Assembly (NCBI GenBank): GCA_963932145.1
Contig: OZ010574.1
Span: forward strand, 82,385,656-82,449,655
From: Acanthosepion lycidas
Lineage: Eukaryota; Mollusca; Cephalopoda; Sepiida; Sepiidae
Length of the DNA: 64,000 nucleotides
Direction: 5' to 3'
The notes under the pieces: model-generated
The model's input: only the letters and a program-made list of their open reading frames with translations
Told to the model about the DNA's origin: nothing
Database searches by the model: none
Part shown: positions 1 to 11,962 of the stretch, piece by piece
Numbering within the stretch: position 1 is the stretch's first letter
Layout of the letters: the number at the start of each line of letters is the position of its first letter
Position numbers and translations under genes: made by a program

Positions 1-139
1 ACTTCTTTAAAATCAATCTGCAAATTAGTTAAACCTGAAGAGTGATATTGCCTAGAAGTAGATAATATATAATACAGTTATTGAGTTTTTAGTGTGTAAA
101 TTACTAATTAGTAATTTGTAATACATTTATTTATCATCT

Positions 140-420
140 TTCAGTTGCATTTCTGTGTTCAGGCAGTGTGCTCAGGGGTGGCCCAGTTGAAGGACAGTCA
201 CAGCTGAGGAATATTATACTGAAAGGTTCCCAGCCCTGGGAAACTGCATGCTCTCATTGCACTAGAGAAAAGGATTAGTGCTTGCACTGAGGCTAGCCCA
301 ACTGACAGTTGTGAGGGCTTGGAGAATTTTTGTTCCTAGCCCAGGTGGACGTGCTTGGGCTCCCCACATTAAACCTATCTTGTGTCACAATGAGACTCTG
401 TCAGGGGTCAAGTAAATACC
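140..420. other. GC-richer segment of unknown nature
   Basis: This stretch is visibly richer in G and C than its surroundings. It starts just after a pyrimidine-rich run ending in TTTCAG, which looks like a splice acceptor, and contains the short palindrome GTTCCCAGCCCTGGGAAAC. All frames carry stops within about 20 codons of the acceptor-like site. It could be a terminal or untranslated exon, or an unrecognised repeat; I cannot tell which. Confidence 0.25.
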
Positions 421-1989
421 AAATTACTATAAAGTAGAACTGGGGCTTGTTAATCTCAGAATTCATGGGAGAATTGAACTCCAATTTCACATTTATTCAT
501 ATAGATTCCATAATATAGGTTTTACTTAATTAGCTATTATGTTTTTCTAACACTTCAAATTTTGAATGTATAACTAATTTTAATTTTTATTTTTCCATCT
601 TTACACTATATTAATTTTATCTTATAAATTGTTCCCTGTTCTGACACCCATGAAATAAAAATAATTGTTTGTATGGAAAATAAGGATCTATGTACATCAA
701 AACATCTTTAAATTAAGTGACAGCAGAAGAATTATCATTGAACTTTAAAAAGGTAAGCTTAAACATTAATTCAATACTTAAATGCAGAGATCAATTTTGA
801 GTCCTTCTGTAGTTTATTGATGCCTATCACATCTACTCCTCCCTAGCTATTGTGATGATAGCCAAACCAAGAGTCCTCCACATAATCTAGCTTAAATCAA
901 TGAACATGAAGAACATTAAAAAAATATTCTGTAATTTTTCAAGTTATTGTAGTCACAATGAAGAAATATAAACAATATTATGCTGCTTAAAGAAATAGAA
1001 ATTTACTCTGACATTAAGGAAGAATTTTCAAGGACATAAATATCTTGTTCATTTAACACAAGTTTTATATCAGAATATTCTCCCATCATTCTTCTTACAA
1101 ATAGCACAAAGATTATTAAGTTACAAGTTTTTGGGTGTTTTTTATTGATAAAACTTTAGTACACAAAATTGCCAGACATACAAATATACAAGAACCTGAC
1201 TACAAGCATATTTATAGGGTATGACAATTAAGTAGTGATTTTGTGAAATAAGCTGTTTTAAGGCATATGAAACAACAGAACAAGTTATTACGTAGCCTGT
1301 TCACCAAAGTGACAGCTTTAGTATTGAAATTATTTATCAGGTAGAATTTAAGCTAGATTCATAATGTATGGGGAAAACCAGGGGATAAATCATTTTTAAG
1401 AAACTTATCTTAAATAACACTATTACTGCTTGGAGTATGGCTGATAAGATGGCTGGGACAAAAACAGTATTGTTACCTGGGGACTATGTATGCTTCAAAG
1501 TAAAAGCAATGGATTTTACTTGCTAAAATGATGATTAAGAAACTCTTTAACATCTTCTGTTAATTAAATAACAACTTTGTAAAAATATGAGATGGATGTT
1601 GCTGACATACCAGTATCCAATAGTTTGTAATGCATAAAAGATGCCATGAAACACTTTTGCTAATATTTATATCCACTTTCAATGTTTTGCATACATAACC
1701 CCAAATATTTTTCAAAAATAGTGCAATAAAAAAAACTTTTGTGTACTTAAAGAAGGTTCTAGATCATTTTTAGAGCAACCGTAAAATTATGTCAAAAACA
1801 ACAGCTGAAATATGGATAACAAATATCCAAAAGGACATTACCAACATTAAAGCATCATTCTGTGACTGGAAAAACTCACATATTGAATAATAATAATAAT
1901 ATTAATTGTATATTTCTTAGATGAGGTATTTTTAACTGTTTCAGCTGTTGTACACTTCAGCCTTCTTCACTTCGAAATTCTAACTAATA
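421..1989. other. No recognisable feature
   Basis: AT-rich sequence with no ORF of note and no repeat I recognise. A short (AAT)n run lies near 1888. Confidence 0.6.
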
Positions 1990-2085
1990 CCACCTGAAAG
2001 AGGCCAAAGTATACAATGGCCAAAACATTTGGAATATGGCAACAAAGATGAGGACAACAGTCTGAACAATGTAAATACAGGTATA
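1990..2085 (+). repeat. Repeat with CTGAAAGA...GGCC tail
   Basis: It shares a diagnostic tail with the copies at 7199-7300 and 44566-44660: CCTGAA(A/G)GA, a GGCC-like arm, a GGC(C/T) arm followed by (G/A)AAACAT, then GGCAA(C/T)AAAGATGAGGACAA and a GTAAATA end. The upstream part of this copy is not recognisable. Such tails are common at the 3' ends of invertebrate retroelements; the parent element is not identified here. Confidence 0.5.
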
Positions 2086-2149
2086 GCTCACCCTACTTCA
2101 TTAATTGTTTCCAGAGGTCACTACGTAGGTGAATAACAACTTAAATCGA

Positions 2150-2580
2150 AATACCCACACTAAAGACCGCAAATAAGCACTCCCCATTGCATATTACAGT
2201 ATTTATGATATGTACGTACAGTATTCGGAATAAAATAATTCATCAGCAATATAGCCTTACACTTAGCTTTAGCAATGAAAGAACGGTTTGGCAATTTTTT
2301 CCAATAAAATCCAGTTTCATTAATGTTAAAAATCTGTTCAGGAAGAAACCTGTTTTCTTTGGTGATTTGATGCTTTAGGAGTATCAGATGCTTCTTGTTC
2401 GTCAGCTGATGCACTTTCACCTTGTTTCTTATTAGAGATCAAGAGCAACAGTAATTTTACTTCAACAATGATAAGTTCATGTTTTGGTTTGAGCTTTTTC
2501 ATCAGATGATCCCTCATGTAACAACCAAATGTAATCTCAAAAAAAATTAATGTGTTTAAAGTCAATGTATATATAACAGA
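2150..2580 (-). pseudogene. Tigger/pogo-type DDE transposase fragment
   Basis: Two overlapping minus-strand frames together match the start of the DDE domain of Tigger (TIGD-like) transposases. One frame carries GESASAD followed by E-A, as in the conserved GEAASAD region. The other carries PEQIFNINETGFYWKKLPNR, the block around the first catalytic Asp, whose usual form is F-N-x-D-E-T-G. In this copy that Asp is Asn, so the catalytic residue is lost. A frameshift lies between the two blocks near 2400. The second and third catalytic residues and the helix-turn-helix are absent. This is a short, dead remnant of a cut-and-paste DNA transposon. The family assignment rests on remembered motifs. Confidence 0.75.
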
Positions 2581-2679
2581 TTTCCAGACTTCTATTTTAT
2601 AAATAAGAAACTCAAAGTACTATGAGAATCCTTCAAAGGCCCTTATGGCAGAAGCAAAGGAAGTGTGACTTCATATGTG

Positions 2680-3327
2680 TTGATATAATGAACAGATATT
2701 CATCCACAAATACTTAGTAGCTGCTAAATTGTTCAACAAGAAAAACTCTCGTTTTAAGAATAAACTGCCTACAGAAGAGTTGATACTGACCACTGAAGCA
2801 TATCTCATGATTGACAAAGAAAAGCCTGAAACTAAACTAAAATATTTTATTGTCGATCCGATATGCATGAATATTACAAATTAATTCAGCTGCTGGAATT
2901 TATGTTGGAAAATAATCTTGGCGGTGTCCTTAGTGAAATTATGAAACTAATAAAAATCCTCTTGACAATTCCCATGATGCAATCAGATTCAGAATGCTGC
3001 TTTTTAACACTGAAAAGAATAAAAACTTTTCTAAGGAGCACTATGAATCCTAAAAGACTAAATACACTTACAGTGCTTTCAATTGAGAAACATTTCCTCA
3101 ACACTCATCCAGGGATCAATGAGAAAATTATTAACCTTTTCGATCAAAGTAAAAGAAGATTTCATTTTTAAATGAATGGATCAAGTTTGAACTGTAGCAA
3201 TTTATTAAGTAAAAATATTTTCTTGTTTAGGATTTTATCAAGTTTATGTATAAGTTTCTTTTTATGTGTTTGTCTCATTTTACACACTATTAAAACTACA
3301 ACTAAATTTAGCCATGAGCCGCCACTG
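2680..3327 (+). pseudogene. hAT transposase C-terminal fragment with 3' terminus
   Basis: The open stretch at 2863-3171 contains LTIPMMQSDSECCFLTLKRI followed by KTFLRSTMNPKRLNTLTVLS and IEKHF. This is the hAT C-terminal dimerisation domain (conserved S-x-S-E-R-x-F-S-x-L-k-r-i-K-t-y-l-R-s-t-M). The usual Arg after the Glu is Cys here. An upstream frame at about 2694-2880 (KYLVAAKLFNKKNSRFKNKL) reads into a stop and is probably the preceding part, one frameshift away. The reverse complement of the end at 3311-3327 reads CAGTGGCGGCTCATGGC, a hAT-like terminal inverted repeat. If 3327 is the end, the 8-bp TSD would be AGTTTCAT, but I found no matching left end, so the element is 5'-truncated or rearranged. 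The most similar group is the ZMYM1-like hATs. Confidence 0.75.
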
Positions 3328-3904
3328 AGTTTCATACACAATACCACATTCATGGGGTTTGATTAGGTGCTGTACTTTTTGGCCTTTAGCCAAACTAAGC
3401 TAATAAAAATAAATTATTTACCTAGATATCTATATATTTAAATTCTTTGATTTACAAGGATATATTATTTTCACCTAGATACAAATTTAGATAAATGCCT
3501 ACAGAGATATATCTGAATATTTATATTTATCTCAGTAATAATAATGATGATACAACTGAAAATATGTGAAAATTTCAAGGATTTAACATACTTTTTAGGT
3601 TAGCAGAACTGTCAAAAAGTGCTCAGTAAGTAACTAGAGCTATAATATTCAGTAAATCAAGAAAAATTCAAGTGATTTATCTGGTTGACTAACTCAAGAG
3701 TTTCATATTAAAATGCTCATCAGGGCCAGACGTTTGATAACTCTATTTGAACTTATCAGATCCCATATTTATACTCTTTGGAACAAATGAATGCTAATTC
3801 TAAGTTTTAAATTTCAAATTTGATGTGCATTTTAGAATGAAACTCTTGTGTCCGTCAACCAGCTAAGTCAGTTGATCCTTTCTTAACTTATCAAATATTT
3901 ACTT
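3328..3904. other. No recognisable feature
   Basis: AT-rich sequence with no supported gene or repeat. Confidence 0.6.
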
Positions 3905-4120
3905 ACATGTGGGTGGTGTAATGGATACTTTGGAATGAAGAATTAGAGAGCCAATTTTGAATTCCAGTTCATTTTGTCACATTCACTTATGTACAAATAC
4001 CCTTGCAAAAGGTATGAATCCATCTCTCTCCCCAGCTATAGTTCAAATAATACAATTAGCTGAGTTCTTTACCCTTGGTTGGCAACCAGTCTAATAGAAA
4101 GACAACCCTCAATTTAAAAT
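3905..4120 (+). repeat. tRNA-type SINE
   Basis: It begins GGTGGTGTAATGGATA, which fits a pol III box A, and has a box B-like TTTTGAATTCCAG about 40 bp later. The body then has the diagnostic order CATTCACTTA, AAAGGTATGAATCCA, CTCCCCAGCTATAG and GGCAACCAGTCTA. The same order recurs at 10243, 21190(-), 40301, 52430 and 53036(-), which defines the family within this window. Divergence is high, so the copy is old. Confidence 0.7.
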
Positions 4121-5235
4121 TTGAGGCAGTCTGTAAACTTTGTGGCACTCAATATGAACGACTTCTCTGTATTCACTTCTGAAAAGTGTAAATGGTTCTG
4201 CACAAGCTTTCATCACTATAATCAAATAATATGTCTGGGTAGTATGTAGTTTGGCTGTTAAGCTAATAGGAGCTGAATTATTGGATCCTAAAATGTCAAA
4301 GAGTTCCTCATTCATATAAGGTATCCATTTGTCCCATGGTTAAGGTCAATGCGAATCAGTATTTTAACTCCAATACTTTATAGAATGAAAAACAAACACA
4401 GCATGTTACAACATCTGCTTTCTGTTATTTCAGAAAAATAAAGATGTCAGACATGAAGTGGGCTGTAAGGCAACATTGCCTCAGGCAAAAACATGTCTAC
4501 AATAGTGATAAGCCCTAAGAAAATGCATGCATCCATGCAAATGTATGCAGCTGTTTGATAAAAAATAACTTATTGCACCCAATGAATGTTTTGTTGAGCT
4601 GTCAGTCGATTTCTAATTTTGCTTTGCATATTCATTAGGATATGAAGATGAAGTCCATGATGCACCCCTGTGACACACCCTCTCTGCCCTATGTTGATGG
4701 GTATGCTGGAATCGAATTCCTTTCAGGGTTTCTCAGTGTTGGAGGTTTGAATAATAGAAAAGTACTTCTTTCCAAAAACAAAATTATTTCTTTACTGACA
4801 TAAATAGTGAAAAGTTGAAATTTTTTCAGTTTCTTTCTTATTATTTTATTGAACTGTTTTCATTATCTACTGTTTAACATAAAAGCATTTTATATTCTTT
4901 GGAATTTTACCAGTTCACACAAGCTAAGTGCAGTCCACATTTTTATCTTTCTTCAAGATATCAAGTCTTGAAAAAACTGTAGCACATGGTGTTAACAATG
5001 AGCTGAGGGGATCTGAAAATTCTACATCAACTGAAATTACTAATGGATTGTTGCTACTAGCGCTTTGTGGAATAAGTGTTGTATAAGTACCAATTGGTAA
5101 TACTTTGCCAGGTTATAGAGGCAATTAAATGAAATATTTCCATATTTTTGAACGGTTAAATTTCCTAAACTTAGTGTCATGTCCAAACAGTTTTGTCAAG
5201 TCAATTATACTCTCAATGTTTGGATCCATGTGTAA
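4121..5235. other. No recognisable feature
   Basis: AT-rich sequence with no supported gene. Only short chance ORFs occur. Confidence 0.6.
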
Positions 5236-5395
5236 TATTGATTTGGGGCACTTCCCAACAATACCATATAATTGTATCATCTCCCCTGCTGATATAATTA
5301 AGAACTCACCTGATAAACTATGGTGAGAACTGAACTCAGATCTCTTACAGAAAAAAAAAAACATGAACATTCTAACAACTGAGTCACATGCCCAT
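5236..5395 (-). repeat. tRNA-like SINE head (second type)
   Basis: On the minus strand GTGACTCAGTTGTTAGAA fits a box A and CTGAGTTCAGTTCTCACC fits a box B. The spacing is stretched by an internal T run (an A run on the plus strand near 5350). The downstream body has no clear relative in the window. This may be an independently derived tRNA-like SINE or a tRNA pseudogene. Confidence 0.4.
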
Positions 5396-5812
5396 ATAGA
5401 TAGAGATATAAACAAATAGGAAATGTTTATTAATTTAATGTGTTTTGGCTTTATGGTTTTGACTTGTACTATTGAAAGCACATCTTATTCAAAATCTTTA
5501 AACAATTCCCTGTCCACCTTGTTGGGCAACTATTTCCATGAAAAACCCAGCTGCAATGTCAGCAGTAAAATTCATTCATTGTATCTCCAGATTCAACATT
5601 AAAATTTGCTTTTGAAAAATCAGTTTTTATGTACTTCTTAACCTAACTTATCCATTTCTCTTTGTCTGCATTTATTTTAATGTAGCAGTTTGATTGCTTT
5701 CATGTCATGAGCTAATATTCTGTATATTTTCTCTCTGTTTACTTTAGTAACAGCAGATTGTTCAAATATCTTCATGCTTGTTTACCCACTTTTCTTGCTT
5801 ATTACTCTTTTA
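5396..5812. other. No recognisable feature
   Basis: AT-rich; nothing supported. Confidence 0.6.
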
Positions 5813-6020
5813 AAGCTTCACTCACTTTCCCACTGCCAAAACATAGCTCCCCTCTGCTTTTTCTATAAAGATTTTCATGATAATGGCTCTGATGAGCTTT
5901 CTTCTTTGGCACCTAAACTTCATGAATTTAAGCACAGTGCTATATTGGAAACTGTGTTTCATCATTTTACAGTTGAAATTACTATATGTAATTGTAAGTT
6001 CTACGCTAACAGATACTAGA
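5813..6020 (+). pseudogene. LINE-A fragment (RT C-terminus)
   Basis: The translation reads LHSLSHCQNIAPLCFFYKDF, then SDELSSLAPKLHEFKHS and FHHFTVEITICNCKFYANRY. The same blocks end the reverse transcriptase of the longer copy at 33840-37353. Both ends are cut; the WNSLP block and 3' end seen in other copies are missing. No function remains. Confidence 0.75.
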
Positions 6021-7025
6021 ATCTTTCTGAAAAGATAGCCAGGAACAGAGAATTCAGTGGAAGCTAAGATTTCCTGAGTGCATTCCACGAGGAATGAATC
6101 TACACTGCAGAAATTGTTACTAATAGCAAAACTATTAGAGAAAAAAAGATTAAGGCTTTAGGTGTTTTTGTCAAGCTTGTGTGGTATTTTGTTTATTGTT
6201 TTTATTTGTAGTGTTTTTTTGTTTTTTTTTTTAAATGTAGAAAAGCCAAGTATATTAGTAGCTGCTGGTTGTCTAAGATAAGATGGACTGTTTGGGAATT
6301 GGCATAGACTGCAGCATAGTGTGGCCTCAGGGTTGTCCACACGATGTGCTTGTAGGGACACATTTCCATGCACAACATTATGATATTATACTGTTGATCA
6401 GAGCAGACTTTCTAGACACTACCCAAAAGTTTGGACTTTTAACTATTAGACAGGATATAGCAATCAGAAAAGTACCAACCCAGTACCCTAAGCATGAAGA
6501 CACCAACCTGTCATATCACCAAAAATTCATGACAGCCACCCTTATAAGGCCTCAGAAGAAGTAAACCAGAAATCCATGCTAAATGGGAATCAAGGGATAG
6601 CCCACTACTCCTGTTCAATAGAAGAGGAAGGAGTATGGAGTTAGGCTTATCTACTCATATTTAAAATAATAAAACAAAACACACAAGAAGAAAACAAAAA
6701 CAATAACAAAAAAAAACAGCACTGAAATTATTTGTTACGTTTTAGTTTAGTAAAATTAAATATCCATGATTGAAATAAAGTGGGGAATTAAAAGTAATCT
6801 TGTCATATGAGAGTGAAACACCTGTAAACAAATGCCAGAATTCAGAATTCCATGTTAAGAATCTTCCTAGATAACTTATTTTGTCAAATTTCTACTTATA
6901 TTAAAATATACATCAAAGAATTGCTTAGCCAGGAATTGAACTCACAGCTGTTTGGGTCAAGTCACTGGATCCAACAACAAAATATAAGTTAGAAGTCTGA
7001 TCCTACACTGATCTCCTCAATGACA
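6021..7025. other. No recognisable gene; unassigned 94-codon ORF
   Basis: It contains an ORF at 6283-6564 whose product I do not recognise and which has no start context or neighbours suggesting it is real. A T-rich run lies near 6215 and an A/C-rich run at 6660-6716. A tRNA box B-like motif (GAGTTCAATTCC, minus strand) lies near 6930-6945. Confidence 0.5.
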
Positions 7026-7300
7026 CATGGCTCAGTGGTTAAAAGCATTGGTTGGATCCAGTGACAGATCAACTACTACAATGGTGAACAAAAACTTAGA
7101 GAGTCGAGTTAAAGGGAGATAAATGGAAGAGGCATGGCCCGTGGAACTAGAGCAGTCTACCTTGGCGGATGACAAAATAAAGGGTTCAGTTTGAAATTCC
7201 AATTACCTGAAGAAGGCTGGAGCATACAATGGCTGAAACATTGTGAATATGGCAATAAAGATGAGGACAAAAGTCCAAACAATGTAAATAATTACAATAC
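7026..7300 (+). repeat. tRNA-headed SINE with CTGAAGA/GAAAC tail
   Basis: It starts with TGGCTCAGTGGTTAAAAGC, a good box A. It ends with CCTGAAGAAGGCTGGAGC, GGCTGAAACATTGTG, GGCAATAAAGATGAGGACAA and GTAAATAATT. The tail is the one at 1990-2085 and 44566-44660. A pol III head plus a retroelement-like tail is the usual layout of a SINE that borrows a LINE 3' end for mobilisation. The partner LINE is not identified here. Confidence 0.5.
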
Positions 7301-8869
7301 CTCATCAAATATAGACAGATATTAAAGGATTCCGAGATTAAGCTTGATAACGTTAAGGTCCAAAATGAGGTTTTAACATAGTTATTTGTTTGTATAGTAC
7401 TATGATGTTTCAGCCATGTTTTTAAAATGTTTGTCTCTCTTGTACATGTGCCAAAGTCATGTTAGCAGTTTAACTACAAAAGTATTAGTTTGTATTTTAA
7501 TGAGGTTAACAAGAATATAAACACTTTTCTGACAAGACTATGGACTTAGCAGTCAACTCTTGTACAGACGACTTAAAAATCAGGGTATGGAATCCATTGT
7601 TCTTGAGAGAGTTTTTTTTTTTTTTATCTGGCATAAATACCAGGATAGTATTTTATCACATTTGAGACAATGTTGGATAATCTTCTACTGGACATTTTTT
7701 TTTTTTTTGACAGAAGATTGACAGTTACCCATGCATCATGTCTCCCTTTTTCATGCCTTTGTTGTTATCCAAAGGATGGATAGAGGCCAATAATGCTTGA
7801 CACTAATGTTGCCAGAATAAGATTGGATACAACATCCCGACTGCCTTTGGGATTCTGGTTCCAGACTTTATACACAGGATGGCAGGATATGTTTGCAAGT
7901 CAGAAGACGTTTTAAATCAATGTGTTCCTTCTCTTTATAAAAACTTCTATGTAGCCTACTTAGAAATAATGCTCTCTGACTAAACTGTATCCAGTCTCTT
8001 TCCAAACAAATGTTCTCTGCGCATTGTGCTGTCCGTCTGTTCATGATCTGAATATCAACAAGAAAAAATAGCAAACATATTTACTTTGTTAATGATCCTG
8101 GATGTTTGTAGCAGACTTGGCTTTTGTATTTTCTTAAACCTGATGTTAGAATGAAACTTGTCTACTTCATCAAAATGTTACAGTAACAATTGGTGCAGTT
8201 TGAGATTAGTTTGTATTTCAGTACTAAGCATTTTTGTTTTCAGACTTTTTTCTTTCCCAACATTCTTTTTATTTTATTATTAGATATCAGCTTTCATTTA
8301 TTCCATCTGACCTGTATCAATGATTAATGTTGTTTTGTGTCGAAAGGAAAAAAAAAAATTAAAGATTTATTGATCGATATTATATCTGATTTTATTTTTT
8401 CTACAAACACATTAATGTATTTATATTGGAAAAATCCCAAAGGGGTTGTTGTTCATTATTTTTCATTACCCTTGGTGAAGGGTTATCTTACTGTTTTATT
8501 TTATTTATTTTGGCTTATTAAGTTGTTTTGTTTTCTTAATTATATTGATATTTGTATATGTTTCTGTTTGTATCGACATGTAAATAGACATAGAAGAGAT
8601 CTTCATATTCTTCATATACATGCACATTTATTTAAGTGCACTTTCATGTCTACATGCTTCATACATAAGTTACTACAGTTGTGGGCAAATCATTTTAGGT
8701 AAATTTATACATAGTTTTTATATGTCTTGTAAGTGTTATATAAGTTTATATATGTTTTTGGGCTCACATTTTTCACTGACATGAAGTGGTGTTATTATAT
8801 TTAATTAAGTGCTAGGTCTCATGCTCAAAAAGATGGTTCACTGTTTCATGCCAGACAGTTTTTCTTACC
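7301..8869. other. No recognisable feature
   Basis: AT-rich sequence with T runs near 7612 and 7698. The longest ORFs (7868-8074 minus, 8337-8702 plus) are low-complexity and show no known domain. Confidence 0.55.
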
Positions 8870-9456
8870 AAAATCTATCTTGCGCATCTATAAGTATACT
8901 ATTCATCCAGGCATTAAATATTGCTGCCAAGTTTGGTTTGAAGCTCCTGTAATCTATCTTGAGATTCTTGACAAAATCCAAAGAATGGTCTGTAATGTCA
9001 TCAATCCTGACCTGACATCTCAACTCCAGTCAGTTTTCTACTGCCGTCACATGGCTTCTTCTATCTTTTCTAGACATATTTTTATGACAATTGTTCTAAT
9101 GAGCTGCCCTCTTTGGTTACTCAACTTCATGAATTTAAGCATACTACTAGAGTGGCAATTAGGTTTCATCATTTTATTGTTGAAATGGCTAGATGTAACC
9201 CTAAGTTGTATTCTAATAGTTTCTTTTCTCAAACTTTATACATCTGGAATTCTGTTCTAGTTTCTCGTTTTCCTGTCACCTACAATCTTCCAAAATTTAA
9301 ATGTTACATCAATCACTATCATCTATCTTCTTGAACCCTAGTCTTTTAATCTTCTTCCTCCACACTAAAGTTTTCCCATTTGCTTTCACTCTCAGTTACC
9401 CATCACATCTTAGTGGCTTCGCTTGGGGTGAAATGATTAAAAAAAAAAAAAAAAAG
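8870..9456 (+). mobile_element. LINE-A fragment with 3' end and poly(A)
   Basis: It starts within the RT C-terminal region (IYKYTIHPGIKYCCQVWFEA, then LEILDKIQRMVCNVI). After frameshifts it continues through HEFKHTTRVAIRFHHFIVEM and IWNSVLV, and ends CTTCGCTTGGGGTGAAATGATT plus about 17 A. The ending GGTGAAATGATT(A)n is shared with 37331, 48445(-) and 62220 and marks the true 3' terminus. A 5'-truncated copy like this is the normal product of target-primed reverse transcription. Confidence 0.85.
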
Positions 9457-10242
9457 AAAATGTTAGACAATTTGTATTTGCATATTGTTGTGTAAGTGTG
9501 CAGATGCCAATACAGCATAATGATGAAAACAAAACATATTTTACACAAATATTTATTTTTCAAAATAAACGTCTTCCTTGTCAATGCACTTAATCCAGTG
9601 GTGATTAGTAATCTCATAGATGAACATTTCACTCTGAAAATTTAAATTCAAAATTCAACTCCTAACTACATGTGATACAGAGCACTTATATGCATTATGT
9701 ACAGGCTATATGAAAAACCCTGGGGCTACACTATACAGGAAATAGACTTATACACGAGTATATATGGCAGATGGATTTTTTTAATTTTGGATTCTTGTAA
9801 TAAATCTTATTTTCAAGTATCAAACAAGTTGAGAAGAACACTTGTTAAACTGATTCGTGATCTATTTTGTAAGTTCATGCTGAATACATTTTGTTAGAAC
9901 TGAAACTTTTTTTTGAAGAAACTGAAAAAAAAAATGTATAAATAATGACTGATTGAATAAATAATAAAGAACTGAGTAAACCTCAAATACAATTACAAGA
10001 TTAACATTGTTCTGGAAATGATGTAACAACATATAATGGAAACATATAATCAAAATACTTTTGGTAATTTCCTGTGCTCAGTAAATATGGTGATAGAAAA
10101 AAAAACAACACAGAATCTTGTCATTTTTTTTTTTATCTAAAATTTATTTTATCGGTTTTCAGCAATCATTATATTGTGTACTAAAAATGAGAAATAAAGG
10201 GATTGTCAGTCGTCAAAAATTAAGGCAAGTATTACAATAAGG
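9457..10242. other. No recognisable feature
   Basis: AT-rich; no supported gene or repeat. Confidence 0.6.
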
Positions 10243-10545
10243 AGGCTTGGTGGAGTGATGGATAGCAGCTCGGATTGAGGAATCAGAGAACCAATCTTGA
10301 TTTTTCAGTCAAATCCATTACATTCACTTACGTGCTAATACTCTTGGGAAAGGTATGAATCCTCTTCTCCCTCCAGCTATGGATAAATAGCAGGACAGAC
10401 TGGGTTCTATAGATTTGGATGGCAACTGGTCTACCATAGAAAGAAATGGCAAACTACTGCAGGAAAAAAATCTGCCTCATCAGTCATGTATCAAAAGATA
10501 CATGATTGCCTAAGTGTGTATCATGTGTGGCACATACCTGACTGA
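10243..10545 (+). repeat. tRNA-type SINE, the most complete copy
   Basis: The head GGCTTGGTGGAGTGATGGAT contains a box A, and a degenerate box B (CTTGATTTTTCAG) follows. The body has CATTACATTCACTTACGTG, GGGAAAGGTATGAATCC, CCAGCTATGGATAAATAG, GACTGGGTTCTATAG, GGCAACTGGTCTACCATAG, GGCAAACTACTGCAGG and a 3' part with GATACATGATTGCCTAAG. Copies at 21190(-) and 40301 share this full body. Cephalopod genomes are known to carry tRNA-derived SINEs; I have not matched this one to a named family. Confidence 0.75.
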
Positions 10546-11954
10546 TTACCGATAGAAATAGACTTTTATATGTCTGGTGTAAATGTATTGCTAATGATTT
10601 TAATCTAGAAATGAACTTAAAATCAGGAGGAAGTTGTTAGGAATTAATGCAAGTTTTACTAACAAAAAAGTGTTACATGTTTCATGGTTTTATTATAAAA
10701 ATATTATTCAAATTATTTTGTACTTTTTTTAAAAGTTGTTTATAATAATGAACAATGTAACATTTTCTGTTACTTTGTTTTGTGAACTGCAATTTTTGTT
10801 TTTTCCAAAATTAACAAGTGAATCCTACCTTAGTATCCTTCTTTTAAATTGTCTACCACCCAAGGCTAGAATACCCTGCTATTTATTCCATGGTTGAAGG
10901 GAGAAGAGAAAGATTTATGCTTTTACCATGTGAAAATTAATGCAACAGACAGAGCGGAATTTTAAAATTGGCTTGTAAAATTCCACTTTCCACATCAATA
11001 TTAATTATAATACCCACACATCAACCCATGGTAAATAGTAGATTAAAAAATAAAATGCAAGTAAATATTACTGTGACAAAGAAAAAATAAAAGAATGTAT
11101 TGGAAGTAAGCAAGATGCATGGATATTGTCTAATCACCCATTTGAACCTAGATTCCAGGTGTTCAGAAACTGGCAGTCTTTGAAGGGTTAATTTTAGCAT
11201 TTGATTTGCATCCAGAAATAAGTGAGAAAACAACCATGATGAAAAAATGTGGATCTGGAAAGAAGTTTTCTGGATTATTAAAATTTTTAATCTTTATAAA
11301 TCAGTAACTTTGAATCTGGTTCAAATTCTACCCAAGTTGATACAATTTTCCCTCACTATTATACATGAAAATATTTTCACAATATAGTTTTTATCAAGTG
11401 ATATTAGCTTAGAACTTGTTTAATGTAAAATCTTACTGAATGCCTCCAGGAAGTTGAGCTTTTGACTCTTTGTTCAATCTAAAATACCATTTGCATTTTT
11501 GCAGTATTTAAAGAGTTTAAAACCTTTGTTTAAAAACAACCCTTTTTTCTTTTTTATCATTTTTTTTTTGTTTTGTAATCTGAACTAGAGTAAAATCCCT
11601 TTTTTATTCAGAGCAGCAATTGTTTACAAAAGACTGCCATATTTATCCCTTTCCATGCAATCCAATTAGGTGTTGCCAAGATCTTTAACTTTACCTCTTC
11701 TTTATCCTGGTTTTCCTCAAATTAAATTATTATTATTATAAGATCTGCCATGGCAAACTAAAAGAATTTGGCTGACTTCAATGAATTGGCTTCATTATTG
11801 TTACCAATCATCTTAATTGAATATCCCTCATGAGATATCTCACATTTTAAGATGTGTAATTATTAAGAAACAGGAAAATTTCATTAAAAATAAAGAAAAG
11901 CATGCTGAACTGTTCTGTAATAACAAATCTTTCTGTGAATGGGGAATGATATCC
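10546..11954. other. No recognisable feature
   Basis: AT-rich; T runs near 11540-11570. No supported gene. Confidence 0.6.
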
Positions 11955-11962
11955 TTATAGAT

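Noticed and set aside
8337-8702. 121-codon plus ORF with hydrophobic segments
   Set aside because: Very AT-rich; it lacks an ATG at its start and shows no domain. Apparent membrane segments are expected from T-rich codons.
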